64,000 nucleotides of DNA from Alphaproteobacteria bacterium (lineage in GTDB: Bacteria; Pseudomonadota; Alphaproteobacteria; Rhizobiales; Devosiaceae), in NCBI GenBank assembly GCA_018828145.1, contig JAHJWO010000055.1, positions 62,001-126,000 of the forward strand. Direction: 5' to 3'. Below, in pieces: positions 53,290-61,859 of this stretch. A program made the position numbers and the translations under genes. Within the stretch, counting starts at the first letter, position 1. The number at the start of each line of letters is the position of its first letter. The notes under the pieces are model-generated. The model was not told the origin of the DNA. It did no database searches and saw nothing but the letters and a program-made list of their open reading frames with translations.

Positions 53290-53510
53290 CCAACCCCGCA
53301 CTGCGGGAAACTATCGTCCAACCGGGTCACTTCTCAATGACAATCCCGGGTCAAATCCAAACGGCAATCAACACACAGTGGTGGCGCCGATGGCGCGCTA
53401 CGCGTCCCCCAAGCGGCGTGTCTTTGACACCCTAAGAGCGACTCCGCGGCAGCCTGAACAGTGCCCCAGGACGAGTCAGATGCGACGCTGTCCCGTCGGT
53501 GGTTCGCCCG

Positions 53511-53987
53511 TTATTGCGTATGATCCTCATGCCCGGGTCCCTCGGCCGACGAGCGCTCCTCGACCTTGAAGGTGACATCGACGCGGCCAGCCTTCTCGAA
53601 CACCAGGACGGCCGGCACCTCATCGCCTAAGAGGTAGCGTCGGTCCGGCTTTACAAACATCGCATGGCTACCGTCCGCGCCGACCCATATGCTGGACCCG
53701 GCCGGGACGAGGATGCCGTCCGTCATCGGTTGCATGCGGGCGATGCCATCGGTGACCACCGACCGATGAAGTTCCACTTTCTGCGCGGCCGGGCTATCGA
53801 TGCCGACCAGGCGGTCCTCGGCATTACCGTTGTTGTAAATGGCCACGTAACCTCCGAGCACGGGCGCGTTGGGGGGCGCTTCCTCGATCATGGGGTGGTC
53901 GACATAGATCGAGCCGGCGTTGAAGTCGTGCGCCTGGACCGATGTCGCGATCAAGGCGAACGCGGTCGCGATGAAGAACCTGTGCAT
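53511..53987 (-). CDS. PCuAC-type periplasmic copper chaperone
   Basis: About 158 residues with a signal peptide (FFIATAFALIATSVQAHD). The copper-binding pattern is present: VELHRSVVTDGIARMQPM (His and Met), then SHAMF with the final His/Met pair. Such proteins deliver Cu(I) to cytochrome oxidase or to other periplasmic targets. A short C-terminal extension has more His (GHEDHTQ). The start is chosen by the signal peptide; a longer frame to 54173 reads through the ATPase end. It follows the P-type ATPase by 89 bases on the same strand. Confidence 0.92.
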   Translation of the reverse strand: MHRFFIATAFALIATSVQAHDFNAGSIYVDHPMIEEAPPNAPVLGGYVAIYNNGNAEDRLVGIDSPAAQKVELHRSVVTDGIARMQPMTDGILVPAGSSIWVGADGSHAMFVKPDRRYLLGDEVPAVLVFEKAGRVDVTFKVEERSSAEGPGHEDHTQ

Positions 53988-54076
53988 GTCTGTGTCCGAT
54001 CTGTTTTCGGCAGCATCCTTATCGGCAGTATGCGTCGAACGGAATGCGAGATGTTGCGATCGTGGCTCGCCACCTA

Positions 54077-56248
54077 TCAAGTCTGCGGCAGGCGTCCCTT
54101 CCAGCCCAGTAGGCGCATCGCGTTCATGGTAACAAGAACGGTTGCCCCGGTGTCGGCGAGGATTGCTGGCCACAACCCGGTCACCCCAATCACCGTGGTG
54201 ACCAAGAAGACGGCCTTGAGGCCGAGCGCGACGGTGATGTTCTGACCGATATTGGCCATGGTCGCCTTCGACAACCCGATCATGTTGGCGATATCGATGA
54301 CGCGACCGTGCAGGATGGCTGCATCCGCAGTTTCCAGCGCAACGTCGGTGCCGCCGCCCATGGCGATGCCGATGTCGGCCGCAGCCAAGGCTGGGGCGTC
54401 GTTGATGCCGTCCCCCACCTTGGCGACGACGCGCCCCTCGGCCTGCAGCTCGCGCACGATCGCCTGCTTGTGCTCCGGCAGCAGGCCGGCCCGGACCTCC
54501 ATGCCCAGATCAGCGGCTATAGCCTTGGCGGTGCGCTCGTTGTCACCGGTGAGCATGATCGTGCGAATGCCCGCCTGCTTGAGGGCTTCGAGGCCGGCCT
54601 TCGCATCGGGCCGCGGCTCGTCGCGGATGCCGAACACGCCGGCGAGTTTTCCATCCGCGAGGAGGACCGAGACGGTCTTGCCTTGATCGTTGAGCGCGCC
54701 GATCCGGGCGCGCACATCGTCGCCGATGGGGGTCTCGGCAGCCGCTGCTTCGAGGGATACGAGCAGCACTTGGATGCCGCCGACATTGCCGGCCACGCCC
54801 TTGCCCGGGAGGGCCTTGCTATCGAAGGCGGGTGGTATCGGTGCCTTGATTTCCTTGGCCCTGGCGAGGATGGCGACCGCCAGGGGATGGCTGGAGCCCG
54901 TCTCGATGGCCGCAGCCATGGACAGAATTTTTGCCTCGGAATGGCCTATGGCTACGATGTCGGTCACCACCGGCTTGCCCGCGGTGAGCGTGCCGGTCTT
55001 GTCGAGCGCGACAGTGTCGATGCGACGCAGTTCCTCGAGCACGGCGCCGCCCTTGAGCAGCAGGCCACGACGGGCGCCGGCCGATAAGGCCGCCGCCACG
55101 GCAGCTGGTGTGGAAATCACCAAGGCGCACGGGCAGCCGATGAGCAGCACGGCAAGGCCTTTATAAATCCATTCGTTCCAGGACTGGCCGAAGATGAGCG
55201 GTGGCACGAGGGCGACGAAGGCGCCGACGACCAGCACGGCCGGCGTATAGATCTTGGAGAACCGATCGATGAAGCGCTCGGTTGGCGCCTTGCTCTCCTG
55301 CGCCTCCTCGACGAGGGTAATCACGCGCGAAATGGTGTTTTCGCTGGCCTTTGCCGTCACTTGGATCTTCAGCACCGCAAAGGTGTTGATGGTGCCGGCG
55401 AAGACCGTGTCCCCGACCCTCTTGGTCTTAGGAACGCTCTCGCCTGTGACCGGCGCCTCGTCAATGGCGCTGCTGCCTTCGACGATCTCGCCATCAGCCG
55501 GGATGCGATCGCCGGGACGAACGAGCACGATAGCCCTCAGGGCCAGTTCGACGGCCGGGATTTCCCTGACGGCGTCGCCTTCGATCAGCAATGCCGTCTT
55601 GGGCACCAGATCGGCCAGGCCCTGGATGCTGGCGCGGGCCCGGCCGGCGGCGACGCCCTCGAGTAACTCGCCCACGAGGAATAGCAGCACCACGGTAGCC
55701 GCTTCCTCAGTGGCGCCAATGAACACGGCGCCGATGGCGGCGATCGACATCAGCGTCTCGATCGAAAACGGCGTCCCAGCTATGGCGCCGGCGAGGGCCC
55801 GCCTGCCGATCGGGACCAGGCCCACCAGCAGCGCCATGATGAACGACCAATGCCCGATCTCGGGAAGGAACTGGCCGATGAGATAGGCGATTATCAGGGC
55901 CGTGCCGCAAGCGGCGGTCAGCACTGCCTTGCGCCTTCGCCACCACAGGCCGCCGCCGTCGCCGTGATCCCCGTGCACGTGCACCGCACTGGCATGCCCA
56001 GTTTTGGGTTCACCGGCTACCTGAGCGCCGATGGGGCGCGTGGGGTAACCGAGATTTCCCACTTTAGCTGCAATCTCTTGCAGGTCGAGACCGGGCGCAT
56101 GCTTCACCGTCATCGTTCCGTTCATGACGGAGACCGAAACGTCCGCCACGCCAACGATTCGGCCGGCAGCCGTGTTCACCTTGGTGCCGCAGTTTGCGCA
56201 GTCCATGCCCTCGACACGGAAGCGTGTGGTCTCGATACGGGCATCCAT
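54077..56248 (-). CDS. zntA: Zn/Cd/Pb-type heavy-metal P-type ATPase
   Basis: A 723-residue PIB-type ATPase. The N-terminal metal-binding domain has RVEGMDCANCGTK, followed by a His-rich linker (HASAVHVHGDHGD). The membrane motif is IGCPCALVIS (near residue 372), the phosphorylation site LDKTGTLTAGKP (near 416), and the hinge KVGDGINDAPALAAADIGIA. The CPC motif with GMDC and the divergent ZntR-type MerR gene point to export of Zn, Cd or Pb rather than Cu; zntA versus cadA cannot be decided. ATG 56248 is chosen since the longer frame runs through the operator and merR. Confidence 0.94.
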   Translation of the reverse strand: MDARIETTRFRVEGMDCANCGTKVNTAAGRIVGVADVSVSVMNGTMTVKHAPGLDLQEIAAKVGNLGYPTRPIGAQVAGEPKTGHASAVHVHGDHGDGGGLWWRRRKAVLTAACGTALIIAYLIGQFLPEIGHWSFIMALLVGLVPIGRRALAGAIAGTPFSIETLMSIAAIGAVFIGATEEAATVVLLFLVGELLEGVAAGRARASIQGLADLVPKTALLIEGDAVREIPAVELALRAIVLVRPGDRIPADGEIVEGSSAIDEAPVTGESVPKTKRVGDTVFAGTINTFAVLKIQVTAKASENTISRVITLVEEAQESKAPTERFIDRFSKIYTPAVLVVGAFVALVPPLIFGQSWNEWIYKGLAVLLIGCPCALVISTPAAVAAALSAGARRGLLLKGGAVLEELRRIDTVALDKTGTLTAGKPVVTDIVAIGHSEAKILSMAAAIETGSSHPLAVAILARAKEIKAPIPPAFDSKALPGKGVAGNVGGIQVLLVSLEAAAAETPIGDDVRARIGALNDQGKTVSVLLADGKLAGVFGIRDEPRPDAKAGLEALKQAGIRTIMLTGDNERTAKAIAADLGMEVRAGLLPEHKQAIVRELQAEGRVVAKVGDGINDAPALAAADIGIAMGGGTDVALETADAAILHGRVIDIANMIGLSKATMANIGQNITVALGLKAVFLVTTVIGVTGLWPAILADTGATVLVTMNAMRLLGWKGRLPQT

Positions 56249-56277
56249 GAAAACGACTCCTTGCAAAACCCCTGAGA

Positions 56278-56308
56278 GGTCTACAATCTCCAGCGACTGT
56301 AGGAGCAA
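56278..56308 (-). promoter_or_regulatory. MerR-type promoter/operator of the metal ATPase gene
   Basis: On the minus strand: -35 TTGCTC (56303-56308), 19-base spacer, -10 TAGACC (56278-56283). Inside the over-long spacer lies the dyad CTCCTACAGTCGCTGGAG (56288-56305). The 19-base spacing with a central dyad is the hallmark of promoters activated by MerR proteins. Confidence 0.78.
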
Positions 56309-56314
56309 GCGGAA

Positions 56315-56737
56315 ATGAGTCACGGCATCGCGATCGGAAAAGTCTCCCAGGAGAGCGCGGTCAAGGTCACTACCATCCGCTATTATGAGCAGATCGGCCT
56401 GCTGCCGGCCCCACCTCGTACCGAAAGCGGGCGCCGCAGCTATGACCGAAGCGACATCGAACGCCTGACGTTCATCCGCCACTCCCGCGAACTCGGCTTC
56501 GAGATCGACCAGATCCGCACCTTGCTCCAGCTGCAGGATCGGCCCGACCAGCCTTGCGAGGAAGCGGATGTCATCGCCCGGGCTCGTCTGGTGGAGGTGA
56601 AGGGGAAGGTCGCCAGTCTGGTGGCGCTCCAGAACGAGCTCGAGCGCATGGTCGATGGCTGCAGCCACGGGCGGGTGGAGACCTGCAAGGTCATCGACAT
56701 CCTGGCCGACCACGGCAAGTGCCGGCATCACGGTTAG
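56315..56737 (+). CDS. MerR-family metal regulator (ZntR/CadR/PbrR type)
   Basis: A 140-residue MerR protein: helix-turn-helix and wing in KVTTIRYYEQIGLLPAPPRT and GRRSYDRSDIERLTFIRHSR, the helix LGFEIDQIRTLLQL, then a long dimerisation helix. Metal-binding cysteines are in QPCEEAD and in the C-terminal loop GCSHGRVETCKVIDILADHG. The pattern fits Zn/Cd/Pb sensing. It is divergent from the P-type ATPase gene, whose promoter it should activate. Confidence 0.93.
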   Translation: MSHGIAIGKVSQESAVKVTTIRYYEQIGLLPAPPRTESGRRSYDRSDIERLTFIRHSRELGFEIDQIRTLLQLQDRPDQPCEEADVIARARLVEVKGKVASLVALQNELERMVDGCSHGRVETCKVIDILADHGKCRHHG

Positions 56738-56790
56738 AACGCGGACCCGAATGCCATAAGAGGCGACCTCGACCCGCCGCTGGTGGCGCG

Positions 56791-57606
56791 GGGACATTCC
56801 TCGCCGGGACCTATCAGGGATTTGCGCAGTCTATCGTTTTGCCGCCTCGGAAGTGGCGGATGAGGGGTTCAGGCCTCGTGCCATTTCGCTGGTGCTTGCC
56901 GGCGGGGTAGTGGCGGCGCTCCTTGGGCCTTTGCTGGCCCGTTTGGGCGGCGACCTGCTGCAGCCGACCTTTGCCGCTTCATTCCTCCTCCTGTCGGCAG
57001 CATCGGCCATTGCAGTCGGTGTGCTGCTCAGCGTTGACGTCCCCCGGTCGGCAGATACCCCCCAGGAGCGCGCCGCGGCTCGCCCCCTTGGCGAAATTAT
57101 TCGCCAACCCAGCTACGTCAAAGTCGCTGGCCATGACCCACCACCATCACGACCTTACGGCGACATCGACAGTCATCCAGCTGCACGTTCTGGGCATGTT
57201 CCTGCCATCGTTCTTTACAGGCTCACTGATCGCCCGCTTTGGCGTTCCGCGTATCATGCTACAGGCATTGTCCTGCTCACGGCCCACGTCCTGTTCGCCT
57301 TGTCGGGGACTGGATTCTATAACTTCACCGCTGCCCTGATCCTGCTCGGCGTGGGCTGGAACTTCCTTTACATCGGCGGCACCAATCTGCTCACCCGTAC
57401 GTACACCACCGCCGAAAAGGGCAAGGCGCAAGCGACCAACGACCTCGCGATCTTCATCGTCGGGCTGGCGGAATCGCTCAGCGCGGACGTGCTGCAGAGC
57501 ACCATAGGCTGGCAGGCCCTGAACATGTGGCTCCTGCCGTGGTTGGCAGTTGCCGCCGCCGCAGTTCTTTGGCTGCAGATGTCACCAAAAGGGGGCGGCT
57601 ATACGC
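56791..57606 (+). pseudogene. Decayed MFS transporter, relative of the 35-kb gene
   Basis: Residual MFS gene closely related to the one at 35083-36267. The first third of the gene is absent; similarity begins at GTFLAGTYQGFAQ. A one-base loss near 56830 breaks the frame before RFAASEVADEGFRPRAISLV. Around 57124 a deletion removes about 25 codons and shifts the frame, and a further shift near 57260 restores the original frame for TAHVLFALSGTGFYNFTAAL to the end. The breaks mean no working transporter. It is likely the remains of a duplication or of an imported sulfur-type cluster. Confidence 0.88.
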
Positions 57607-57883
57607 GTTTGAACGGGCGTTGGCGGGCAAAATCTTGGCGATCTAGTCCACGACTCGCAGCCACCGGTGCCAGCGCGGCGATGTATCCATTGACGACCTT
57701 GACCCACCGGCATGGGTCCGCTTCGCATGTCACCACTATTGGGATACGCTTCGGCGATCCCGTCCCCAAAACAGCTGAAACCACCCCGGATGGCGATACC
57801 GTCCCACACCTCGTTGCTGTCCCTCGGGTTCTTCACGTTAAGCTCGAAAGTTGACAGACTGTTCGAGAAGCCGCCATCCACAT
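57607..57883. other. Unassigned stretch after the MFS pseudogene
   Basis: About 280 bases. A minus-strand frame passes through but resembles nothing I know. Possibly further decayed coding sequence. Confidence 0.35.
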
Positions 57884-58057
57884 TTATCCGTTCAATTGGG
57901 ACACTCGGCGCGGCAGTAAGCGAAGAAGCTCGCCGCGCTTGTAGGGCGTCAGCTTCTTCCACGATCTAAGCTCGGCAACAGTAACCCCGCAGCCCGCACA
58001 CCAGCCCGATCGGCCATCGAATTCGCATATCGGCATACAGGGATCATCCTTTCGCAT
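57884..58057 (-). CDS. DUF1289 family small Cys-rich protein
   Basis: A 57-residue protein with the DUF1289 pattern: DDPCMPICEF, then GWCAGCGVTVAELRSWKKLT and RLLPRRVSQL. The four cysteines probably bind iron-sulfur or zinc. GGAGG lies 7 bases before ATG 58057. It is divergent from dmeR, with the operator-like repeat between them. Function unknown. Confidence 0.88.
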   Translation of the reverse strand: MRKDDPCMPICEFDGRSGWCAGCGVTVAELRSWKKLTPYKRGELLRLLPRRVSQLNG

Positions 58058-58087
58058 CCATCGCCTCCGCAAAATCCGGCTGGACTC

Positions 58088-58108
58088 ATATAGGGTACCC
58101 CCCTATAT
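58088..58108. promoter_or_regulatory. DmeR/CsoR-type operator upstream of dmeR
   Basis: ATATAGGG-TACCC-CCCTATAT: perfect 8-bp arms with a C-tract in the centre, the G/C-tract type of site bound by RcnR/CsoR regulators. It lies 22 bases before the dmeR start. Confidence 0.75.
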
Positions 58109-58129
58109 TATCAAGGAACAGGAGGTTGC

Positions 58130-58408
58130 ATGTCTCATACGATCAAGGAAAAGACCAAACTGCTAGCACGTGTCCGTCGCCTTAAGGGTCAGATGGAAGC
58201 CGTGGAACGAGCCTTGGAAGCTGAAGTCGAATGCGGCGAGCTTTTGCAATTGCTGGCCTCGGTGCGCGGCGCCCTCAATGGCCTCACTGTGGAACTGATC
58301 GAAGATCACATCGTCCACCACGTCGTGGACCCCAACACCGAACCCGATCCTACCAAAGCCAAAGGCGCTGCCGATCTGATCGCTGTCGTGCGCACCTACC
58401 TCAAGTAA
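58130..58408 (+). CDS. dmeR: DmeR-like RcnR/CsoR-family metal-responsive repressor
   Basis: A 92-residue all-helical repressor of the FrmR/RcnR/CsoR family: LARVRRLKGQMEAVERALEA, then ECGELLQLLASVRGALNGLT with the conserved Cys, and the motif EDHIVHHV with His ligands. The pairing with dmeF matches the rhizobial dmeRF system, in which DmeR releases DNA on Ni or Co. GGAGG precedes the ATG by 4 bases. A formaldehyde sensor (FrmR) is less likely given the context. Confidence 0.9.
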   Translation: MSHTIKEKTKLLARVRRLKGQMEAVERALEAEVECGELLQLLASVRGALNGLTVELIEDHIVHHVVDPNTEPDPTKAKGAADLIAVVRTYLK

Positions 58409-58425
58409 CGCCCAAGGACACCGAC

Positions 58426-59391
58426 ATGTCGGCTCAACCTTTTCCCGCGCCCCATAGTCACGTCTTCCTGGGAAGTGACCACAACCGAAACGAACGTCGC
58501 ACCTGGCTCGTGATTGCCTTGACCGCCACGATGATGATCGTTGAGATAACGGCGGGCAGCATTTATGGCTCGATGGCCCTGGTAGCCGATGGCTGGCATA
58601 TGTCCACCCACGCCGGCGCCATGCTGATCGCCGCTCTGTCCTACATGTATGCGCGCAAGAACGCCCACAATCCGCGCTTTAGCTTCGGCACTGGCAAGCT
58701 GGGAGACTTGGCTGGCTTCGCCAGTGCTATCATTCTGGCACTGATCGCCCTGCTGATCGGCTACGAAAGCCTGCTCCGCTTCCAAAGCCCGGTACAGATC
58801 AACTTCCAGCAGGCGATCATCGTCGCCGTCATCGGCTTGGCCGTAAATTTGGTTTGCGCCTGGTTGTTGCGTGACGATCATTCTCATCATGGGCATTCCC
58901 ATGGCCATGATCATCACAGTCACGACAATCAGGCAGAGAAGGCGGGTTCACAGGATATGAACCTTCGCGCAGCTTACTTTCACGTGCTGGCTGACGCTTT
59001 GACATCGGTCCTGGCGATCGCCGCCCTCCTTTTCGGGAGCCTTTATGGTTGGCTGTGGCTCGACCCCGCCATGGGTATCGTGGGCGGCCTAGTGATCGCT
59101 CGGTGGTCATGGGGGCTCATCAGGCAGGCTGGCGGTACTCTGCTAGACTATATTCCTGAAGGCGAGGACTTGCCGGAAGAAATCCGCGAGGCCATCGAAG
59201 TGGGTGGCGACAAGATAGCGGACCTGCATATCTGGCGACTTGGCCCTGGTCATTTCGGCGCAATCGTCACCCTTGAGGCTTCGATCGCGCAGGCACCCGA
59301 AGTGTATCATGCTAAGCTCGCCCATATTCATGATTTGTCGCACCTAACGATTGAAGTCAATTCGCGCCGCATGAAGTCCAAGAGTGGATGA
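58426..59391 (+). CDS. dmeF: DmeF, cation-diffusion-facilitator metal exporter
   Basis: A 321-residue CDF exporter with six spans. The metal-site helices include ALVADGWHMSTHAGAMLIAA (HxxxD type) and AAYFHVLADALTSVLAIAAL. Between TM4 and TM5 lies the His-rich loop DDHSHHGHSHGHDHHSHD. The C-terminal cytoplasmic domain has IADLHIWRLGPGHFGAIVTL. DmeF proteins export Co and Ni. AAGGA lies 7 bases before ATG 58426, 17 bases after dmeR, forming a dmeRF operon. Confidence 0.94.
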   Translation: MSAQPFPAPHSHVFLGSDHNRNERRTWLVIALTATMMIVEITAGSIYGSMALVADGWHMSTHAGAMLIAALSYMYARKNAHNPRFSFGTGKLGDLAGFASAIILALIALLIGYESLLRFQSPVQINFQQAIIVAVIGLAVNLVCAWLLRDDHSHHGHSHGHDHHSHDNQAEKAGSQDMNLRAAYFHVLADALTSVLAIAALLFGSLYGWLWLDPAMGIVGGLVIARWSWGLIRQAGGTLLDYIPEGEDLPEEIREAIEVGGDKIADLHIWRLGPGHFGAIVTLEASIAQAPEVYHAKLAHIHDLSHLTIEVNSRRMKSKSG

Positions 59392-59841
59392 AGAACGTCC
59401 TAGGTCGATGCTGCTGGGAACGAAATGCCGATTTTTGGCTTCGGGTTTTTCCGTTGTCAGCGGGAAAACGGCCCGATGGTCCGCACTCCAGAACTGGCGG
59501 AACTGGGTGCAGATCAAAAATCCTATTCGCGCAGTTCGGAATCCTGAACGGTTGTATAATCGCAATGCGTCGAGGCCGCTCCGATCTCATCCCCCCGGTT
59601 GCAACGTTCACTGTGTTGCAGAGAGTCAGCCATATATTGGTGGCCCACTGTGCCGAGTTCTCAAGGCGGGGTGAAATCCGCAACTGCCGGCAATTGTGTT
59701 CTTGAACACGTCAGCCCGCGAGCGCCGACGTCCGATCGGCTGCCATAGAAAGGCCGTCGTCACCCGCCAGAGGCCATTTGTGATGAGGTGCCGCACCCGG
59801 CCCTTTAGCAATCGTTAACCAGACCGGGGCAGACTGAGCGC
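59392..59841. other. Non-coding gap between dmeF and the HupE cluster
   Basis: About 450 bases. No supported gene. A TATAAT near 59555 could be a -10 element, but no good -35 was found. Confidence 0.4.
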
Positions 59842-60168
59842 ATGCATCAATGCCGGTTCACATGGCTTACGGCTGTCATCGCCGTGGTTTTCGCGTCGCT
59901 GCTCGCCGCCCCGGTGTTAGCAGCCAACGCGCATTCGCACGCCATCAGCGCCGTCATTGAAGCAGTCGACACCCATGGCCATGTCCATGACGATGTGGGC
60001 GGCGATGCCCATGACGCTATCGACCACGCCCATGACGTACCTCACCTTCAGCTGGTGCTAAACCTCCCCATTGAAACCTGGCAGCCCCACTGGCCCGCCA
60101 GTGTCCAGTTGCGGATCGATAGCTCGCCTCGATCCAGTCCAGAGCGACCGCCCAAATCCATGCTGTGA
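59842..60168 (+). CDS. Small exported His-rich protein
   Basis: A 108-residue protein with a signal peptide (AVIAVVFASLLAAPVLAAN), then HSHAISAVIEAVDTHGHVHD and DAIDHAHDVPHLQL. The density of His suggests a periplasmic metal-binding role. I do not recognise a family. It precedes the HupE/UreJ-like gene on the same strand and may be cotranscribed. Confidence 0.7.
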   Translation: MHQCRFTWLTAVIAVVFASLLAAPVLAANAHSHAISAVIEAVDTHGHVHDDVGGDAHDAIDHAHDVPHLQLVLNLPIETWQPHWPASVQLRIDSSPRSSPERPPKSML

Positions 60169-60217
60169 CCTGACCGGGCCAAGCGCCTCTCTCGTTCACA
60201 TGCACGGACGTATTCTC

Positions 60218-60940
60218 ATGATTCCCGATCTCTCGCGGGCGAGCTGGCTACTGAAGCCACTCGCGACCGCATTGCTGGCGCTGACGGCCTTGCTGGCCTT
60301 TGCCGTCGCCGCCCATGCTCATGGCGTGGCCACTTCGGACGCTGGCTACATCGCCGAAATCACCGGCCTCAACCTGCTGCCCTATGTCTATCTGGGCGCC
60401 AAGCATATGATCACCGGTTACGACCACATCCTGTTCCTGCTTGGCGTCATCTTCTTTCTCTACAAGATGGAACACATCGGCATCTATGTGTCGCTGTTCG
60501 CCATCGGGCACTCCACCACCATGCTGTTGGGCGTCTATTTCAATTGGGCGATCAGTTCCTTTTTCATCGACGCCATCATCGGGCTTTCGGTGGTCTACAA
60601 GGCGCTCGACAATGTCGGCGCCCTCCAGCGCTGGCTCGGCTTCCAGCCCGATACCAAGGCGGCGACGCTGATTTTCGGGCTGTTCCATGGCCTGGGTCTC
60701 GCGACCAAGGTGCTCGAGTACAACATGTCCGAGGATGGCCTGTTGCCCAACCTGATCGCCTTCAACGTCGGGGTCGAGATCGGACAACTGATGGCGCTTG
60801 GCACCATCCTCATCCTCATGGGTTTCTGGCGGCGTACGCGTTCGTTCTGGAAGCTCGCCTATTCCGCCAACGTCGCCATGCTGTGCGCCGGTTTCGTGCT
60901 GTTCGGATATCAGCTCGTCGGCCTCGTAGTCGTGCCCTGA
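60218..60940 (+). CDS. HupE/UreJ-family membrane protein
   Basis: About 240 residues: a signal-like first helix ending AAHAHG, then the HupE/UreJ_2 core PYVYLGAKHMITGYDHILFL, GHSTTMLLGVYF and FHGLGLATKVLEY over six to seven spans. HupE-type proteins take up or facilitate nickel or cobalt in known cases; others are unassigned. ATG 60218 has GGA at good spacing; 60200 is an alternative. It is followed 12 bases later by the anchor protein, which it probably works with. Confidence 0.88.
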   Translation: MIPDLSRASWLLKPLATALLALTALLAFAVAAHAHGVATSDAGYIAEITGLNLLPYVYLGAKHMITGYDHILFLLGVIFFLYKMEHIGIYVSLFAIGHSTTMLLGVYFNWAISSFFIDAIIGLSVVYKALDNVGALQRWLGFQPDTKAATLIFGLFHGLGLATKVLEYNMSEDGLLPNLIAFNVGVEIGQLMALGTILILMGFWRRTRSFWKLAYSANVAMLCAGFVLFGYQLVGLVVVP

Positions 60941-60952
60941 GGATAGTTAGAC

Positions 60953-61744
60953 ATGTACAATACCGATTTTCCTGCCAAGGCTGACCTGCCCACCACCGCT
61001 CGCCTGGTTCGCTCGACGGTCATCGCCGGCGTCAGTGCGCTGGCCATTCTCGTCACCGTTGTCCTACCCTCCGAATATGGCATCGATCCGACCGGCTTCG
61101 GTCGGCTGACCGGCCTCACGGCCATGGGCCAGATCAAAATGCAGCTCGCCGAGGAGGCGGCAGCGGCGGAAGCCTTGAGCGTTGCCGTTGCCGCCCGGAC
61201 CGCCAACCCAAGCCCGGCTCTGACAGCGACCTCGCCCGACACCCAGCAACTGGCGGCACGGGTCGATGCTCTAGAAAGCCTGATCCTGGAGTTGCAGCCG
61301 GCTCAATTGCCAACGGTGGCTGCACCGATTGAAGCACCGCCCGTGCTCGCTGCACCGGTTCCGGTGGCACCGGTGCAGCAGGCTGCGGCACCGGCAGTGG
61401 TTGCGACCCCAACTGCGATTGCCGCCCCGCAGTGGCGCGACGAAGTCACCTTCACACTCACGCCTATGCAGGGGGCCGAATACAAGCTGGTCATGCAGGC
61501 TGGTACCGTCGCCAGTTATGAGTTCGTCGTGGATGGCGGCGTTATTAACTTCGATGCGCACGGCGAGGGCGAGGGACAGTCGCTGAGCTATGAAGAAGGT
61601 CGCGGAGTTATCGGAGACAGCGGACAGATGACACCGCCAGTTTCCGGTACTCACGGCTGGTTCTTCCGCAATCGTGGCGATGAGGACGTCGTCGTTACGC
61701 TCCGCACCGGCGGGGATTACCAGGAGCTGCGCAAGCTCATCTGA
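60953..61744 (+). CDS. Transmembrane anchor protein of the HupE cluster
   Basis: A 263-residue protein: one N-terminal membrane span (IAGVSALAILVTVVLPSEYG), a short coiled region, a Pro/Ala-rich linker (about 105-155) and a periplasmic beta-rich domain (LTPMQGAEYKLVMQAG, THGWFFRNRGDEDVVVTLRT). Similar proteins are found with HupE/metal genes. Biochemical role unknown. Confidence 0.85.
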   Translation: MYNTDFPAKADLPTTARLVRSTVIAGVSALAILVTVVLPSEYGIDPTGFGRLTGLTAMGQIKMQLAEEAAAAEALSVAVAARTANPSPALTATSPDTQQLAARVDALESLILELQPAQLPTVAAPIEAPPVLAAPVPVAPVQQAAAPAVVATPTAIAAPQWRDEVTFTLTPMQGAEYKLVMQAGTVASYEFVVDGGVINFDAHGEGEGQSLSYEEGRGVIGDSGQMTPPVSGTHGWFFRNRGDEDVVVTLRTGGDYQELRKLI

Positions 61745-61776
61745 TGGCGGTCGGGCAGCAACTGCCATAGAACTGC

Positions 61777-61803
61777 GCACCCGGCCTTGAACAGGCCGGG
61801 TGC
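61777..61803. terminator. Strong GC hairpin after the anchor gene
   Basis: GCACCCGGCC, loop TTGAACA, GGCCGGGTGC. It is not followed by T run, so it may be a weak terminator or an RNA-stabilising structure. Confidence 0.5.
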
Positions 61804-61831
61804 CTCAAACGAGCTATCGAAGCTTGCGCGG

Positions 61832-61849
61832 TATCCCCCAGGGGGGATA
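61832..61849. promoter_or_regulatory. CsoR/RcnR-type operator upstream of the nreA-like gene
   Basis: TATCCCCC-AG-GGGGGATA: perfect 8-bp arms built of C and G tracts. It lies 11 bases before the start of the repressor gene. Autoregulation is the natural inference. Confidence 0.75.
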
Positions 61850-61859
61850 TTGGTGTCAT

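Larger units (their letters stand above)
50884..53373 (+). mobile_element. Intact IS21-family insertion sequence with 7-bp target duplication
   Basis: 2490 bases, beginning TGTTGATTGCC and ending GGCAATCAACA (11-bp perfect terminal inverted repeat), flanked on both sides by CACAGTG (50877-50883 and 53374-53380). Just inside the left end the IS21-type multiple repeats occur as CACTGAGATCTGACCC (50894-50909) and CACTGAGATTTGACCC (50928-50943); TGACCC-containing relatives lie inside the right end. It carries intact istA and istB. An unbroken duplication and intact genes point to a recent insertion. Confidence 0.95.

Noticed and set aside
50409..53510. Gene disrupted by the IS21 element
   Set aside because: The sequences on both sides of the target duplication do not join into a recognisable coding frame by eye.
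57582..57962. Minus-strand 126-codon frame after the MFS pseudogene
   Set aside because: No known domain, overlaps the DUF1289 gene and the pseudogene end; might be decayed coding DNA but cannot be supported.
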